Origin: Candidatus Competibacteraceae bacterium
Lineage (GTDB): Bacteria > Pseudomonadota > Gammaproteobacteria > Competibacterales > Competibacteraceae
Length of the DNA: 33,176 nt
Direction of reading: 5' to 3'
NCBI GenBank assembly: GCA_027492875.1
Contig: JAPUDV010000145.1
Coordinates: forward strand, 1-33,176
Shown here: in pieces, positions 16,641 to 26,115 of the stretch
Numbering within the stretch: position 1 is the stretch's first letter
Layout: each line of letters begins with the position of its first letter
Position numbers and translations under genes: made by a program
Notes under the pieces: generated by a model
What the model saw: the letters and a program-made list of their open reading frames with translations, nothing else
Databases searched by the model: none
What the model was told of the DNA's origin: nothing

Positions 16641-17801
16641 TCAGCGCGTGGCCAGCGCCGCCCCCATCCGCTCCAGACCTTCCGCCAGGGTGGCGCGCGG
16701 GCAGCCGAAGTTCAGCCGCACGAAGCCCTCGCCGCCCGGCCCGAAGGTTGCGCCGTCGTTCAGCGCCACGCCGGCCCGTTCCAGAAAGAAGCGTTGCGGG
16801 CTGCCGGCGATGCCCGCATTCCGACAGTCCAGCCAGGCCAGATAGGTGGCCTCGGGCACGGTCACGTCGATATCGGGCCAGTGGCGGGCGATATGGTCGA
16901 CCAGAAAATCGCGGTTGGCGGCGAGATACGCCAGCAGTTCCCGCAGCCACTCGCCGCCGTGGCGATAGGCGGCCAGCGCGGCGGTCAGCGCCAGCACGTT
17001 CACGTCCGGAACGATGCCGCGCATCGCCTGTTTGAACTGCTGGCGGAGATCGGGATGTTGGATGATCGCGAAGCTGGCGCCCAGACCGGGGATATTGAAG
17101 GTCTTGCTGGGGGCCATCAGGGTGATACAGCGCCAGGCGATTTCCGGCGACAGAGCGGCCAGCGGCGTATGCCGACGCCCATCCAACAGCAGATCGCAAT
17201 GAATCTCGTCCGAACAGACCACGAGATCCCGGCGCTCGCAGATCTCCGCCAGCCGGGTCAGTTCCTCGACTCCGAACGCCCGCCCGACCGGGTTGTGCGG
17301 GTGGCAGAGAATGAACAGTCGGGTGCGCGAGTCGATGGCCGCTTCGAACGTCGCGGCGTCGAAGCGGTAATACAGCCGGCCATCGCGCTGCTCGGCGGTC
17401 AGCTCGGCGGTGATCAACCGTCGTTCCTGATGGCCCGGCGCGGCCAGAAACGGCGGATACACCGGCGTTTGCACCAGTACGCCGTCGCCCGGCTCGCCGA
17501 CCGTTCGGCACACCACGTTCAAGCCGCACACCAATCCCGGTAGATACACAATCTGCTCGGGTATCACCGTCCAGCCGTAAAGCCCGGCCATTCGCGCACA
17601 AATCGTTTCGGTCAATTCGTCCGGCGGCGCGCCGTAGCCGAATACTCCGTGCGTGACCCGTTCGTGCAGGGCCGCCAGCACCGGTTCCGGGGTGGCGAAG
17701 TCCATGTCCGCCACCCACAGCGGCAGGGCCGAGCCGTAACGCTGCCATTTCAGACTGTCGCCGCCGTGACGGATGCGAGGCTGATTAAAGTTGTAGGTCA
17801 T
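16641..17801 (-). CDS. PatB/MalY-family PLP-dependent C-S lyase
   Basis: 386 residues, the usual length for MalY/PatB cystathionine beta-lyase-like aminotransferases (fold type I). It opens with the family signature RHGGDSLKWQRYG (11-23) and LPLWVADMDFATP. HPHNPVGR (167-174) and CSDEIHCDLL (196-205) carry PLP-contacting residues, and the Schiff-base lysine is K233 in APSKTFNIPGL. Family members cleave cystathionine or cysteine to a thiol, pyruvate and ammonia. It is transcribed alone, convergent with amtB. The precise substrate cannot be told from sequence. Confidence 0.9.
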   Translation of the reverse strand: MTYNFNQPRIRHGGDSLKWQRYGSALPLWVADMDFATPEPVLAALHERVTHGVFGYGAPPDELTETICARMAGLYGWTVIPEQIVYLPGLVCGLNVVCRTVGEPGDGVLVQTPVYPPFLAAPGHQERRLITAELTAEQRDGRLYYRFDAATFEAAIDSRTRLFILCHPHNPVGRAFGVEELTRLAEICERRDLVVCSDEIHCDLLLDGRRHTPLAALSPEIAWRCITLMAPSKTFNIPGLGASFAIIQHPDLRQQFKQAMRGIVPDVNVLALTAALAAYRHGGEWLRELLAYLAANRDFLVDHIARHWPDIDVTVPEATYLAWLDCRNAGIAGSPQRFFLERAGVALNDGATFGPGGEGFVRLNFGCPRATLAEGLERMGAALATR

Positions 17802-17914
17802 ATAAATCAGTACGGGTTGTGAGTTGGGCTATTCAGGTTCGAGGGCAAGAAACAGGAGGTTGGCGTCTGTCGGGCGGACGGACGGGCTGCCGGACCGGCT
17901 CCTGGCCAGCGGAT

Positions 17915-18877
17915 TTACACCAGGTTGTACATCCGGCGCAGGTGCTGATAGGCGATGCCGGACACATCGCGGATGACATCGCCGCGATCATCCTTCCAGG
18001 CCCGGTAGTTTCTGGTCGGTCGGGCCTTTTCGATGATGCCGATGAAGGTGTAGGGATAGCGGCCGCCGTTGCGTCCCTGGGCGACCAGGATGCCCATGTC
18101 GCCGCACAGCCGGGCGGTGGTGCCGGTCTTGTCGAACACCCAGGTTTGTCGCGCCACCTCGTCCGCGCCGGTGTACACCCGGTCGCGATTGGGCAGGTTC
18201 ATCAGCCGCTTCAGTTCGTTGGAAAACGGGAGTTGGTTGTACCAGAGCGCGTGCAGGAAGCGGTGGTAATCGAGCGCGGAAGCCTTGTTACGGTAGCTGC
18301 GGCCACCGTTGGGAATGCGCTCGACGATTCGGGTATTCCGGAAAATGCCGGGATGGTAGTGCTTGAGCGTGCGCTCCGCCTCGACCGGGCCGCTGCGGTG
18401 GCTGGTCTGATTCAGCAAGCGGATAAAGTAATTGGTGGCGCCGTTGTCGCTGTACTGGATCATCGCTTCCATCCGCATGCGGTGGTAGGGCGTATAGGGC
18501 AGTTTGCCCTCCAGCACCTTGTAGAAGAAAGCCAGCGCAATGAACGGCTTGATCATGCTGGCGCTTTGGTAGGGAATGTCGGCGTTGATGGCGGTCAGGT
18601 ACTGCCGGCTGGTGAAGTCGTAGATCAGCCAAGCGGTGCGTTCGTTGGCCGCGATCCGGCCAGAAATACGCAAGTATTTAATATGATTGTCAATTTCTGC
18701 GGTTAATGCGCTCATGACCGGGGGGTGGGCCGCTTCGCCGGCGGGCGTGGCCAGGCCGCCGAAAGCAGCCGCCGCGAACAGAGCCGTCATTTTGGACAGG
18801 AACGCGCGCTTCGAGGGATCGGCGACCGAACGAGAGTCGATGGAAGCGTCCGAGGGAAAGGATCCGGTGAGTAGCAT
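17915..18877 (-). CDS. exported serine hydrolase, class A beta-lactamase fold
   Basis: 320 residues from an ATG at 18877 with GGAGGTC about 6 nt before it. An N-terminal segment (KMTALFAAAAFGGLATPAGEA, about 29-49), preceded by SKRAFLS, looks like a signal peptide, possibly Tat-like. The three active-site motifs of the family are present: SMIK (S107, K110), SDN (143-145) and KTG (250-252). No clear ExxLN omega-loop glutamate of true class A beta-lactamases was found, so a peptidoglycan- or ester-hydrolysing role is at least as likely as antibiotic resistance. It lies 49 bp after the EEP-family gene on the same strand, probably one operon. Confidence 0.85.
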   Translation of the reverse strand: MLLTGSFPSDASIDSRSVADPSKRAFLSKMTALFAAAAFGGLATPAGEAAHPPVMSALTAEIDNHIKYLRISGRIAANERTAWLIYDFTSRQYLTAINADIPYQSASMIKPFIALAFFYKVLEGKLPYTPYHRMRMEAMIQYSDNGATNYFIRLLNQTSHRSGPVEAERTLKHYHPGIFRNTRIVERIPNGGRSYRNKASALDYHRFLHALWYNQLPFSNELKRLMNLPNRDRVYTGADEVARQTWVFDKTGTTARLCGDMGILVAQGRNGGRYPYTFIGIIEKARPTRNYRAWKDDRGDVIRDVSGIAYQHLRRMYNLV

Positions 18878-18926
18878 GAAACGACCTCCAGTCAGGAAAG
18901 GCTGGCGCGTGGGGTACCAGAAAAAT

Positions 18927-19889
18927 CTATGAGCGGGCGAGCTGAAAATCAACGATGACCGGGTAATGGTCGGAGCCGAGGGCTGGCCCGGTTACCCGGC
19001 GCAGGATTCGGATGCCGTCGGAGAACAGCGCGTGGTCGATCGGAATCCAGAGCGGCGGCAGACCGACCGGCCAAGAAGGCAGGATACCACGACCGTCCGC
19101 GCTGTCACGCAGGCCGGAGGCGGCGAGCAGCCGCGCGAAGTAGGGTGACCAGGGGGAAGTATTCAGATCTCCCAGCACCAGCAGCGGCTGTTGGGCTTGC
19201 CGGGCGAACAGCGCCAGCGCCATCAGTTGCTCGTTGCGATCCCGGGCGCTCCCGGCGCTGACGGGCGGCAACGGGTGGGTGCCCAGCAGGATAAAATGGC
19301 CCCCATCAGCCGCGACCTCGACGGTGATCGAAGGCAAGCCGGCTGCGCCGAATTGCAGGATTTCTGCCCGTAGGAACGGTTGCTGACCGAGCAGGGCGAT
19401 TCCAAAATTGTCTTCCCTCGGCGCGGCAACGCGATGCGGGTAGCGGCCGTCGAATTCGTTCAGCCGTTCGAGCAGCCAGGGCGTGGCTTCCAGCAGTACG
19501 ATAAAATCCGGGTCGTACTCGAGGATGGAGCGGCGGATTCGCGGGTAATCGCGGTTGGCGGAATTGACGTTGGCCAGCAGGACCCGGAACGTGGTCTGAC
19601 CCGACTCGGTGCGAGCGGCGGCTTCGGCTCGGGGCAACAGACGCGGAGCAAGTACCATGGCATTCAGCAGGGCAAACGCGGCAAAGAGCGCCGCCCACCG
19701 ATAGTAGCGCCCCCACAGCAACGGTGGCAGACACAGCCCCAGGATGAGCGCGTACTGAAGCCGAAAATGGGAAGCCAGTTCGAAAACCCACCACAGTTGT
19801 CCTCCAAACCCGATCAGGCTGGCGGCGCAAGTCAGCGCACCCGAAGCGGTTAACAGGCCCGACAGGGTGATACGGCTGGTGGTGCGCAT
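18927..19889 (-). CDS. membrane-anchored endonuclease/exonuclease/phosphatase-family hydrolase
   Basis: 320 residues from ATG 19889 with GAGGAA about 8 nt upstream. Three hydrophobic segments at the N-terminus (about 8-28, 45-60, 64-82) anchor it. From residue ~100 the EEP (DNase I-like) fold follows: RVLLANVNSANRDY, the metal-ligand E134 in VLLEATP, GTHPLPP, LVLGDLNTSPWSPYF and the terminal GSDHYPVIVDF with the catalytic Asp-His pair. This layout matches YafD/YbhP-like inner-membrane EEP proteins, whose catalytic domain probably faces the periplasm. Substrate unknown; a phosphodiester or phospholipid is possible. It precedes the serine hydrolase gene in transcription order. Confidence 0.88.
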   Translation of the reverse strand: MRTTSRITLSGLLTASGALTCAASLIGFGGQLWWVFELASHFRLQYALILGLCLPPLLWGRYYRWAALFAAFALLNAMVLAPRLLPRAEAAARTESGQTTFRVLLANVNSANRDYPRIRRSILEYDPDFIVLLEATPWLLERLNEFDGRYPHRVAAPREDNFGIALLGQQPFLRAEILQFGAAGLPSITVEVAADGGHFILLGTHPLPPVSAGSARDRNEQLMALALFARQAQQPLLVLGDLNTSPWSPYFARLLAASGLRDSADGRGILPSWPVGLPPLWIPIDHALFSDGIRILRRVTGPALGSDHYPVIVDFQLARS

Positions 19890-20151
19890 GTTCGAATTCC
19901 TCACACTCCGTTGGGATGCGCAAGCGTGCGTCGGATTGTTTCCCAAGCTTACCGATATTAGGGAAAACAATGATACCGCTCGCGAAATCCCTTATTTACT
20001 CCCCTAGTCCAGATCGTAATATTAGCCATACTGAATTTAAGAGTTAAGCCTATAAAATCACACTAGAAAATTAAGAATAACCAGCGGTTCCAGCCGCGCG
20101 GGGAGGTACGCGGCACCATTCAACCACCAAAATTTGAGGAATCCCAATCTA

Positions 20152-20424
20152 ATGAGAAGCGACATTACTCGACAGGTGAAGGCTAGGCGCAGCGGCAGCG
20201 AAGGTCTGATACCTGTAGATAAGCATAGTTGTCCGTATCGCGGGGAAGCATCGTGCGTGAGCCCGAGCGGAGGCAGCTATTGCGGCGGTTACGGCGGAGA
20301 CGCGCCCATCAAGGGCACCCAGCTTCACGCCGTTCGCTGCCTGGAAGAAAACAACGCTGATCTTGTTCTGTACAACTGGATGAAGCTGCCGCGCCGCGCA
20401 GCTTACCCGGTGAGGCAGCGGTAA
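20152..20424 (+). CDS. small uncertain ORF, Cys/Gly-rich middle
   Basis: 90 codons, with GAGGA about 11 nt before the ATG and a strong hairpin terminator 36 bp after the stop. The middle region has three cysteines and a Gly/Ser/Tyr cluster (SPSGGSYCGGYGGDAP). No family was recognised and there is no signal peptide. A possible -10 box TATAAA lies at 20051-20056 without a good -35. It may be a real small protein or non-coding; the opposite strand also has an open frame. Confidence 0.3.
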   Translation: MRSDITRQVKARRSGSEGLIPVDKHSCPYRGEASCVSPSGGSYCGGYGGDAPIKGTQLHAVRCLEENNADLVLYNWMKLPRRAAYPVRQR

Positions 20425-20460
20425 CGCGAATTCAAAACAAGCCCGCAAAACCTTTTCGTT

Positions 20461-20500
20461 CGAGGCGGCAAGCCTGGGGTAAACCAGGCTTGCCGCCTCG
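20461..20500. terminator. strong bidirectional hairpin terminator
   Basis: A 17-bp perfect stem (20461-20477 with 20484-20500) and a 6-nt loop sit between the small plus-strand ORF and the stop of the kinase gene (20515). CTTTAATGTTT follows on the plus side and ACGAAAAGGTTTT on the minus side; the T-runs are modest. Confidence 0.8.
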
Positions 20501-20514
20501 CTTTAATGTTTCGT

Positions 20515-23500
20515 TTACTGCTCTACTCTGACCCGGACCATCTGGTCGTTTTGCCATTCGCCGACGACTTTGCGGTCGCCCTCGTAGAGCGTTCCCTGGC
20601 CATTCTTGCGGCCGTTGCGCCACTCACCTTCATAGCGGTTGCCGCTACTGTAGTAATACGCGCCCTGACCGTTGGGTTGGTCGTTGGCGAAATCGCCGAC
20701 GTACTTGTCGCCGCTCGCGTAGTAATAAGTCCCCTGGCCATTCTTGTGGCCGTTGCGCCATTCGCCCTCGTAGCGGTTGCCGCTGCGGTAGTAGTAGGTG
20801 CCCTGACCGTTGATCGAACCGTTGCGCCATTCCCCGACGTATTTCTCGCCACGGTCGGCGTAGATGTAAGTGCCTTGACCGTGCATCTTGGCGCCGCGGA
20901 ACTGGCCAGTGTATTCGTTGCCGTCCGAATAATGGTAGACGCCTTGACCGCTTTCGCAGTTGCCGCTCAAGCAACCGGAGGATGCCGGGGTTAGCGCCAC
21001 CGCCCGGGTTTCCTGAGCGCTGGTGCGTGGTGGCTCGGGCTTCGGCTCCGGTTCCGGTTTCGGCTCCGGCTCCAGTTTCGGTTCCGGAGCGGTGGTGGCC
21101 ACCGCCAGCTTTTTGGGCAGGATAGCCGATAAGGTGCTTTCATCGCCGGCGGCGAGTTCGACCCGTCCGTTCCAGTCGGTGTGTCCTTCCCGGCGGACCC
21201 GTACCCGATAGGAGCCGGGCGGCAGGTCTACCGCCAGCGGCGTCGTGCCGACTTTCCGGTTGTTGATCCAGACATCGGCGGCGTCCACGTCGGCGCGCAC
21301 GAACAGTTGGGCCGGCGTGCTTTGCGGCTTGGAGCCTTTCCGACCGGCATCGTCGAGCAAACCTTGTGGGGAAACCGTTACATGCAGGCTGACGTTGTTA
21401 TCGGTTTCGGTTTTGGTCAGCCGAGTGTGGCTGTCCCCGGCGACGACCTGGGTTTTGGGTGGTTCCACCGCCGGTTCCTGTCCGGAAGGCTGCGGCACCG
21501 AAACCAGATTGATCTGCGGCGGGGTCACCGGTTCCGGCCGGGTCGATTTGGGTTCTTCCCGGGGGGGTTCGGATTCCGGCTGGCGAGGCGGCGCGCTGGC
21601 CGGTTCGGCCGGTGTCTGCGCGCGGGTCAGTTGCTCGCGCAGGCCAGGCAGGCGGGAATAGTTCGGATCGAGCGACTCCAGCCGTTCGAACAAACTCTTG
21701 GCCCGGCCGAGGTCGTTGCCCTGGATGGCGGAGGTGACCAGATCGAGATAACGATCGGCGATTTTGTCGAGTCCGGCCTGCGCCGCAGTGTTACCGCGAT
21801 CCAGCTTGAGCACTTCGGCGTAGCAGTCGGCGGCGTTGCCGCCACGGCCGACGGTCAAGCGGTTGGCGCGCAGATGCGCGTCGCATTCCCCGAGCAGGGC
21901 GGTGACCCGGGTGGCGGTGTCTTCGACCGGGACCGGCGCGGTCGGCGCGGTCGGCGCGGTCTTGGCCTCGCGCAGTTGATTGCGGACCTCGGCGCGCAGC
22001 GCCAGCAGGCGCCGGTGATCTGGAACCTGCTGCAAACCCTGTTCGATCTGCAGCAGGCTGCTTTCGTAAGCCCGGTTGCGCTGGTCGTCCAGCGCCCGCG
22101 CTAGAAATTCTTCAGCTTTCCTCTGGTGCTGCTCGGTCTCGGCTTTTTGGCGGGCGGCCTCTTCCTGATTTTGGAGTCCGCTCTTGCGCGCCAGCACCTC
22201 CTGCTTGAGCGCCAGCAGGCCGGTATGCCCGGGTATGGCCCGCAAGCCCTGTTCGATATAGGCCAGGCTGACGTCCAAGGTACCTTCCTGCCGGGCGCGT
22301 TGGGCCTGTTCGAAAGACTGTTCGGCCTGCAATTCGGTTTGCTGCCGTTGTTCCTCTCCAGCGCGAACATCGGCCAGTTGCTGGTTAAGTTCCGCCCGCA
22401 GGGCCAGCAGGCCGGCGTGGTCGGACGCCAGTCGCAGACCTTCCTCGGCGCGGGCCAGGGCATCTTTCAGGGCGCCGGCTTGCTGTTGCTGGCGGGCCTC
22501 GGACAGCAGTTGTTCGGCCTGTTCGCGCTGTTGCGCGGCGCTGTCGGTGGTGGATGCCCCCGGCGGTGAAGTCGGCCCGGCCAACGGCGGCGCGGTCGGC
22601 GCCGGTCGGTGCAGGTACAGGTAACCACCGCCGCCGACCGCACCGGCCAGCGCCACGGCGGCGGCCAAGGCCCCGGCTTTCCGGCCGAGCCGGCGCGACG
22701 CGCGCGCCGCCGCGACCGGTCGGTTGATGCCGGTGATGTTTAACAGATCGTCGGTGTGTCCCGCTTCCAGTGCGTCCAGCGCGGCGATGAAATCCCGGCC
22801 GGTTTGAAAGCGCTGATCGGGGTCCTTGTCCAGCAGCTTGTTCAGCAGCGGCTGGTAGGCGCTCAGGCGCGGCGGCAGTTCGGGGGGCGGCGCCGTTACG
22901 TGCATCATGGCCAGCGCGAAGCTGTCTTCGGCGGCATAGGGGACGTTGCCGGTGAGCATCTCGTAGAACAGCACGCCGAAGCTATACAGATCGGCGCGGG
23001 TGTCCACCCCCTGGCCGCGAATCTGCTCCGGGCTCATGTAGCGTGGCGTTCCGATCGACAGGCCGGTTCGGGTCATGATCGTGCTGCTGCCGAGCGTTTT
23101 GGCGATGCCGAAGTCGGTCAGCACCGACGTGCCGTTTTCGCGGAACAGGATGTTCTGCGGCTTGATATCCCGGTGAACGATGCCGCGCTCGTGAGCGTAG
23201 TGCAGGGCGCCGACGATGGCGCGGGTGATGATCAGGGTTTCCGACGGCGACAGCCCCTCGCGGATGCGCTGTTGCAGGGTGCCGCCCCCGAGGTACTCCA
23301 TGGACAGGTAGTAAGTGCCTTCATGCGAGGCGATATCGTAGACGGTGACGATATGCGGGTCGCTGAGCTGGGCGATGATCCGGCCTTCCCGCAGGAAGCG
23401 CGCGGCGAATTCGGCGTCGGTGGTCAGAACGGGTTTGATGACTTTCAACGCAACGTGGCGGTGCAGCGACTCCTGCATGGCGAGGTAGACGATCGCCATG

Positions 23501-23547
23501 CCGCCCTGGCCGAGTTCGCGCTCGATTTGATAGCCTGGAATATACAT
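20515..23547 (-). CDS. Ser/Thr protein kinase with PEGA domain and MORN repeats
   Basis: 1010 residues; AGGA lies 7 nt before the ATG. Residues 8-262 are a PknB-type kinase: Gly loop GQGGMA (14-19), K35, HRDIKPQN (125-132), DFG (145-147) and the APE-like MSPEQ (171-175), all intact. A transmembrane helix follows (~291-312). The outer part has Glu/Gln-rich helical repeats (~340-560), a further helical stretch, a PEGA domain (~746-810, ending LPPGSYRVRVRREGH), an EP/KP-repeat linker (~820-840) and about six MORN repeats (~866-1005, pattern NGQGTYYY...GNRYEGEWRNG). A cytoplasmic kinase reporting on an envelope-side domain is inferred. Kinase, PEGA and MORN in one chain is unusual. It is divergent from aroC. 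Confidence 0.95.
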   Translation of the reverse strand: MYIPGYQIERELGQGGMAIVYLAMQESLHRHVALKVIKPVLTTDAEFAARFLREGRIIAQLSDPHIVTVYDIASHEGTYYLSMEYLGGGTLQQRIREGLSPSETLIITRAIVGALHYAHERGIVHRDIKPQNILFRENGTSVLTDFGIAKTLGSSTIMTRTGLSIGTPRYMSPEQIRGQGVDTRADLYSFGVLFYEMLTGNVPYAAEDSFALAMMHVTAPPPELPPRLSAYQPLLNKLLDKDPDQRFQTGRDFIAALDALEAGHTDDLLNITGINRPVAAARASRRLGRKAGALAAAVALAGAVGGGGYLYLHRPAPTAPPLAGPTSPPGASTTDSAAQQREQAEQLLSEARQQQQAGALKDALARAEEGLRLASDHAGLLALRAELNQQLADVRAGEEQRQQTELQAEQSFEQAQRARQEGTLDVSLAYIEQGLRAIPGHTGLLALKQEVLARKSGLQNQEEAARQKAETEQHQRKAEEFLARALDDQRNRAYESSLLQIEQGLQQVPDHRRLLALRAEVRNQLREAKTAPTAPTAPVPVEDTATRVTALLGECDAHLRANRLTVGRGGNAADCYAEVLKLDRGNTAAQAGLDKIADRYLDLVTSAIQGNDLGRAKSLFERLESLDPNYSRLPGLREQLTRAQTPAEPASAPPRQPESEPPREEPKSTRPEPVTPPQINLVSVPQPSGQEPAVEPPKTQVVAGDSHTRLTKTETDNNVSLHVTVSPQGLLDDAGRKGSKPQSTPAQLFVRADVDAADVWINNRKVGTTPLAVDLPPGSYRVRVRREGHTDWNGRVELAAGDESTLSAILPKKLAVATTAPEPKLEPEPKPEPEPKPEPPRTSAQETRAVALTPASSGCLSGNCESGQGVYHYSDGNEYTGQFRGAKMHGQGTYIYADRGEKYVGEWRNGSINGQGTYYYRSGNRYEGEWRNGHKNGQGTYYYASGDKYVGDFANDQPNGQGAYYYSSGNRYEGEWRNGRKNGQGTLYEGDRKVVGEWQNDQMVRVRVEQ

Positions 23548-23829
23548 GTTTGATCCTGTCTTATTGCCGGTGCCGCTATCCGGCGGCGGGTTTCGTATTT
23601 TCCGCGCCGGCCATCGCGATCAGGGGCACTCGCGCGTCGTGGCGACGGGCGAGCGGTGCGGACATGGCGGTGGGCTGGCGCGGTATGATATGACCTTCAA
23701 TTGTAGGTAATCGCCCGGTTCGCGGCCAAAATTAACCGTCGGCGCACCGGTGCCGAGATTATTGAGCAAAATACGTGCCGTTAATCCATGACGGGTGAAC
23801 GGCGTGCCGCACCCAAGGATTGTTTCCGC

Positions 23830-24948
23830 ATGTCTGGCAACACATTTGGCAAGTTGTTCACTGTCACCACCTTCGGCGAAAGCCACGGGCCGGCACTGGG
23901 CGCGATCGTGGATGGCTGTCCGCCCGGTTTGGCGTTGGTCGAGACCGATGTGCAGCACGATCTGGACCGGCGTCGGCCCGGTCGGAGCCGGCATACCACC
24001 CAGCGCCGCGAACCGGATCAGGTGCGTATTCTGTCCGGCGTGTTCGAGGGACAGACCACCGGCGCTCCGATCGGCCTGCTGATCGAGAACGTGGATCAGC
24101 GTTCGAAGGATTACGGCGAAATCATGGACCGCTTCCGGCCCGGCCACGCCGATTACACCTATCACCAGAAATATGGCGTCCGGGATTATCGCGGCGGCGG
24201 GCGCTCCTCGGCGCGGGAAACCGCGCTGCGAGTGGCGGCGGGCGCCATCGCCCGCAAGTATCTGCGCGAGCGTTACGGGGTGGAAATTCGCGGCTATCTG
24301 GCTCAGTTGGGTCCGATCCGCCCGGCCAGACTGATCTGGGAAGCGGTGGATAACAACCCGTTCTTCTGTCCGGACCCCGACCGGGTTCCCGAACTGGAGC
24401 GGTTCATGGACGCGCTGCGCAAGTCCGGCGATTCCATCGGCGCGCGGGTCACCGTGGTCGCCAGCGGGGCGCCGGCGGGCTGGGGCGAGCCGGTGTTCGA
24501 CCGGCTGGACGCCGATATCGCCCACGCGCTGATGAGCATCAACGCGGTCAAGGGGGTGGAGATCGGCGCCGGTTTCGCCAGCGTGGAGCAGCGCGGCACC
24601 GAGCATCGCGACGAACTGACCCCCGAGGGCTTTCTGAGCAACAACGCCGGCGGCGTATTGGGTGGGATTTCCACCGGGCAGGACATCATCGCCAGCATCG
24701 CCCTGAAACCGACTTCCAGCCTCCGCCTGCCGGGGCGGACCATCAATACCTGCGGCGAGCCGGTGGAAGTGGTCACCAAGGGCCGCCACGATCCCTGCGT
24801 TGGCATCCGCGCCACGCCCATCGCCGAGGCGATGCTGGCGCTGGTGCTGATGGACCACGCCCTGCGCCATCGGGGCCAGAATCTGGACGTGCGCACCGAC
24901 ACGCCGATGATCGCTGCCGCCGCGCCGCCGCGCGACCCCGCCGGCTAA
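23830..24948 (+). CDS. aroC: chorismate synthase
   Basis: 372 residues. It catalyses the last shikimate step, EPSP to chorismate, with reduced FMN. Family signatures are intact: GESHGPALG (16-24), [14 protein letters not shown] (103-116), [11 protein letters not shown] (121-131) and [17 protein letters not shown]. The start is the ATG at 23830, with AAGGA 11 nt upstream; earlier in-frame codons do not match the family. The length fits other AroC proteins (about 360), with a short Ala/Pro-rich tail. An MFS transporter follows 19 bp downstream, likely co-transcribed. Confidence 0.98.
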   Translation: MSGNTFGKLFTVTTFGESHGPALGAIVDGCPPGLALVETDVQHDLDRRRPGRSRHTTQRREPDQVRILSGVFEGQTTGAPIGLLIENVDQRSKDYGEIMDRFRPGHADYTYHQKYGVRDYRGGGRSSARETALRVAAGAIARKYLRERYGVEIRGYLAQLGPIRPARLIWEAVDNNPFFCPDPDRVPELERFMDALRKSGDSIGARVTVVASGAPAGWGEPVFDRLDADIAHALMSINAVKGVEIGAGFASVEQRGTEHRDELTPEGFLSNNAGGVLGGISTGQDIIASIALKPTSSLRLPGRTINTCGEPVEVVTKGRHDPCVGIRATPIAEAMLALVLMDHALRHRGQNLDVRTDTPMIAAAAPPRDPAG

Positions 24949-24967
24949 GCGGCCGCGCTGGAATTCC

Positions 24968-26110
24968 GTGCTGCCGTTTCGCCTGTACCTGCGCCTGTCC
25001 GGTTTTTATCTGTTCTATTTCGCCATCCTGGGCGTGCTGCTGCCGTATTGGGGACTGTATCTGTTGGCGCTGGGTTTCGACCCGGCCCAGATCGGCGAGC
25101 TGATGGCGATCCCGCAGGCCACCAAGATGGTGGCGCCCAATCTGTGGGGCTGGCTGGCCGACCGCAATGGCCAGCGGATGTGGGTGGTGCGCGGGGCCTG
25201 TCTGGCGGCGCTGCTAACCTTTGCCGGCGTTTACCCGGTCGGTGATTCCTATCTCGGGCTGATGCTGGTGATGCTGCTGTTCAGCTTTTTCTGGAATGCG
25301 GCGCTGCCTCAGTTCGAGGCGGTCACCCTCAATCATCTGGGCGAGCAGGTCCAGCGTTACAGCCGGGTCCGGCTCTGGGGGTCGATGGGGTTCATCGGCG
25401 CGGCGGTCGGAGCGGGTTGGCTGGTGGAAGACTGGGGAATCGGCGTGGTGCCGGCGCTGCTGTGGGGGTTGTTTGCCGCGCTGTGGTTGAACAGCCTGCT
25501 GGTGCCGGAACAGGCCGCGCCGCCGACCATTCGGGAGTCGCCACCACTCGGGAGCGTGTTGCGCCGGCCGGCGGTGATCGCTTTTTTCACGGCCTGTTTT
25601 CTCAACCAGGCCGCGCACGGATCGTATTACGGGTTTTTTTCGCTGTATCTGGAAACGATCGGCTACTCGCGCGAGTGGATCGGTTTGCTGTGGGGTTTGG
25701 GCGTGGCGGCGGAGGTCGGGCTGTTTCTGGTGATGCACCGATTGCTGCCGCGTTTCGGGCCGCGCCGGTTGTTGTTGACGGCGCTGGCGCTGGCGGCGCT
25801 GCGTTGGGTGCTGATCGGCCATTTTGCCCGCGAGTTGCCGGTGTTGCTGTTCGCGCAGACCCTGCACGCCTTCAGTTTCGGGGTGTTCCATGCGGTAGCC
25901 ATCCATCTGATCCATCGATTTTTCCCCGGCGCGTTGCAGGGGCGCGGTCAGGCGTTGTACAGCAGTCTGACCTTCGGGGCCGGCAACGCGCTCGGCAGCC
26001 TCGCCGCCGGTTATTTGTGGCAGGGGGTGGGGCCGGTGGCTATGTACGATTTGGCGACGGTGCTGGGCGTGCTGGGCTGGCTGGTGGCGTGGCGGGGACT
26101 GCGACCGTGA
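24968..26110 (+). CDS. HcaT-like MFS transporter
   Basis: 380 residues, about twelve membrane helices, inner membrane. It starts with MLPFRLYLRLSGFYLFYF from a GTG, 19 bp after aroC. The opening YFAILGVLLPYWGLYL, KMVAPNLWGWLADRNGQR (loop 2-3 motif) and FAQTLHAFSFGVFHAV resemble the MFS_1-like/HcaT (3-phenylpropionate permease) family. Substrate unknown: HcaT homologues are widespread and mostly uncharacterised. It converges on the aldolase-like gene with a 5-bp gap, leaving no room for a separate terminator. Confidence 0.88.
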   Translation: MLPFRLYLRLSGFYLFYFAILGVLLPYWGLYLLALGFDPAQIGELMAIPQATKMVAPNLWGWLADRNGQRMWVVRGACLAALLTFAGVYPVGDSYLGLMLVMLLFSFFWNAALPQFEAVTLNHLGEQVQRYSRVRLWGSMGFIGAAVGAGWLVEDWGIGVVPALLWGLFAALWLNSLLVPEQAAPPTIRESPPLGSVLRRPAVIAFFTACFLNQAAHGSYYGFFSLYLETIGYSREWIGLLWGLGVAAEVGLFLVMHRLLPRFGPRRLLLTALALAALRWVLIGHFARELPVLLFAQTLHAFSFGVFHAVAIHLIHRFFPGALQGRGQALYSSLTFGAGNALGSLAAGYLWQGVGPVAMYDLATVLGVLGWLVAWRGLRP

Positions 26111-26115
26111 GCGAT

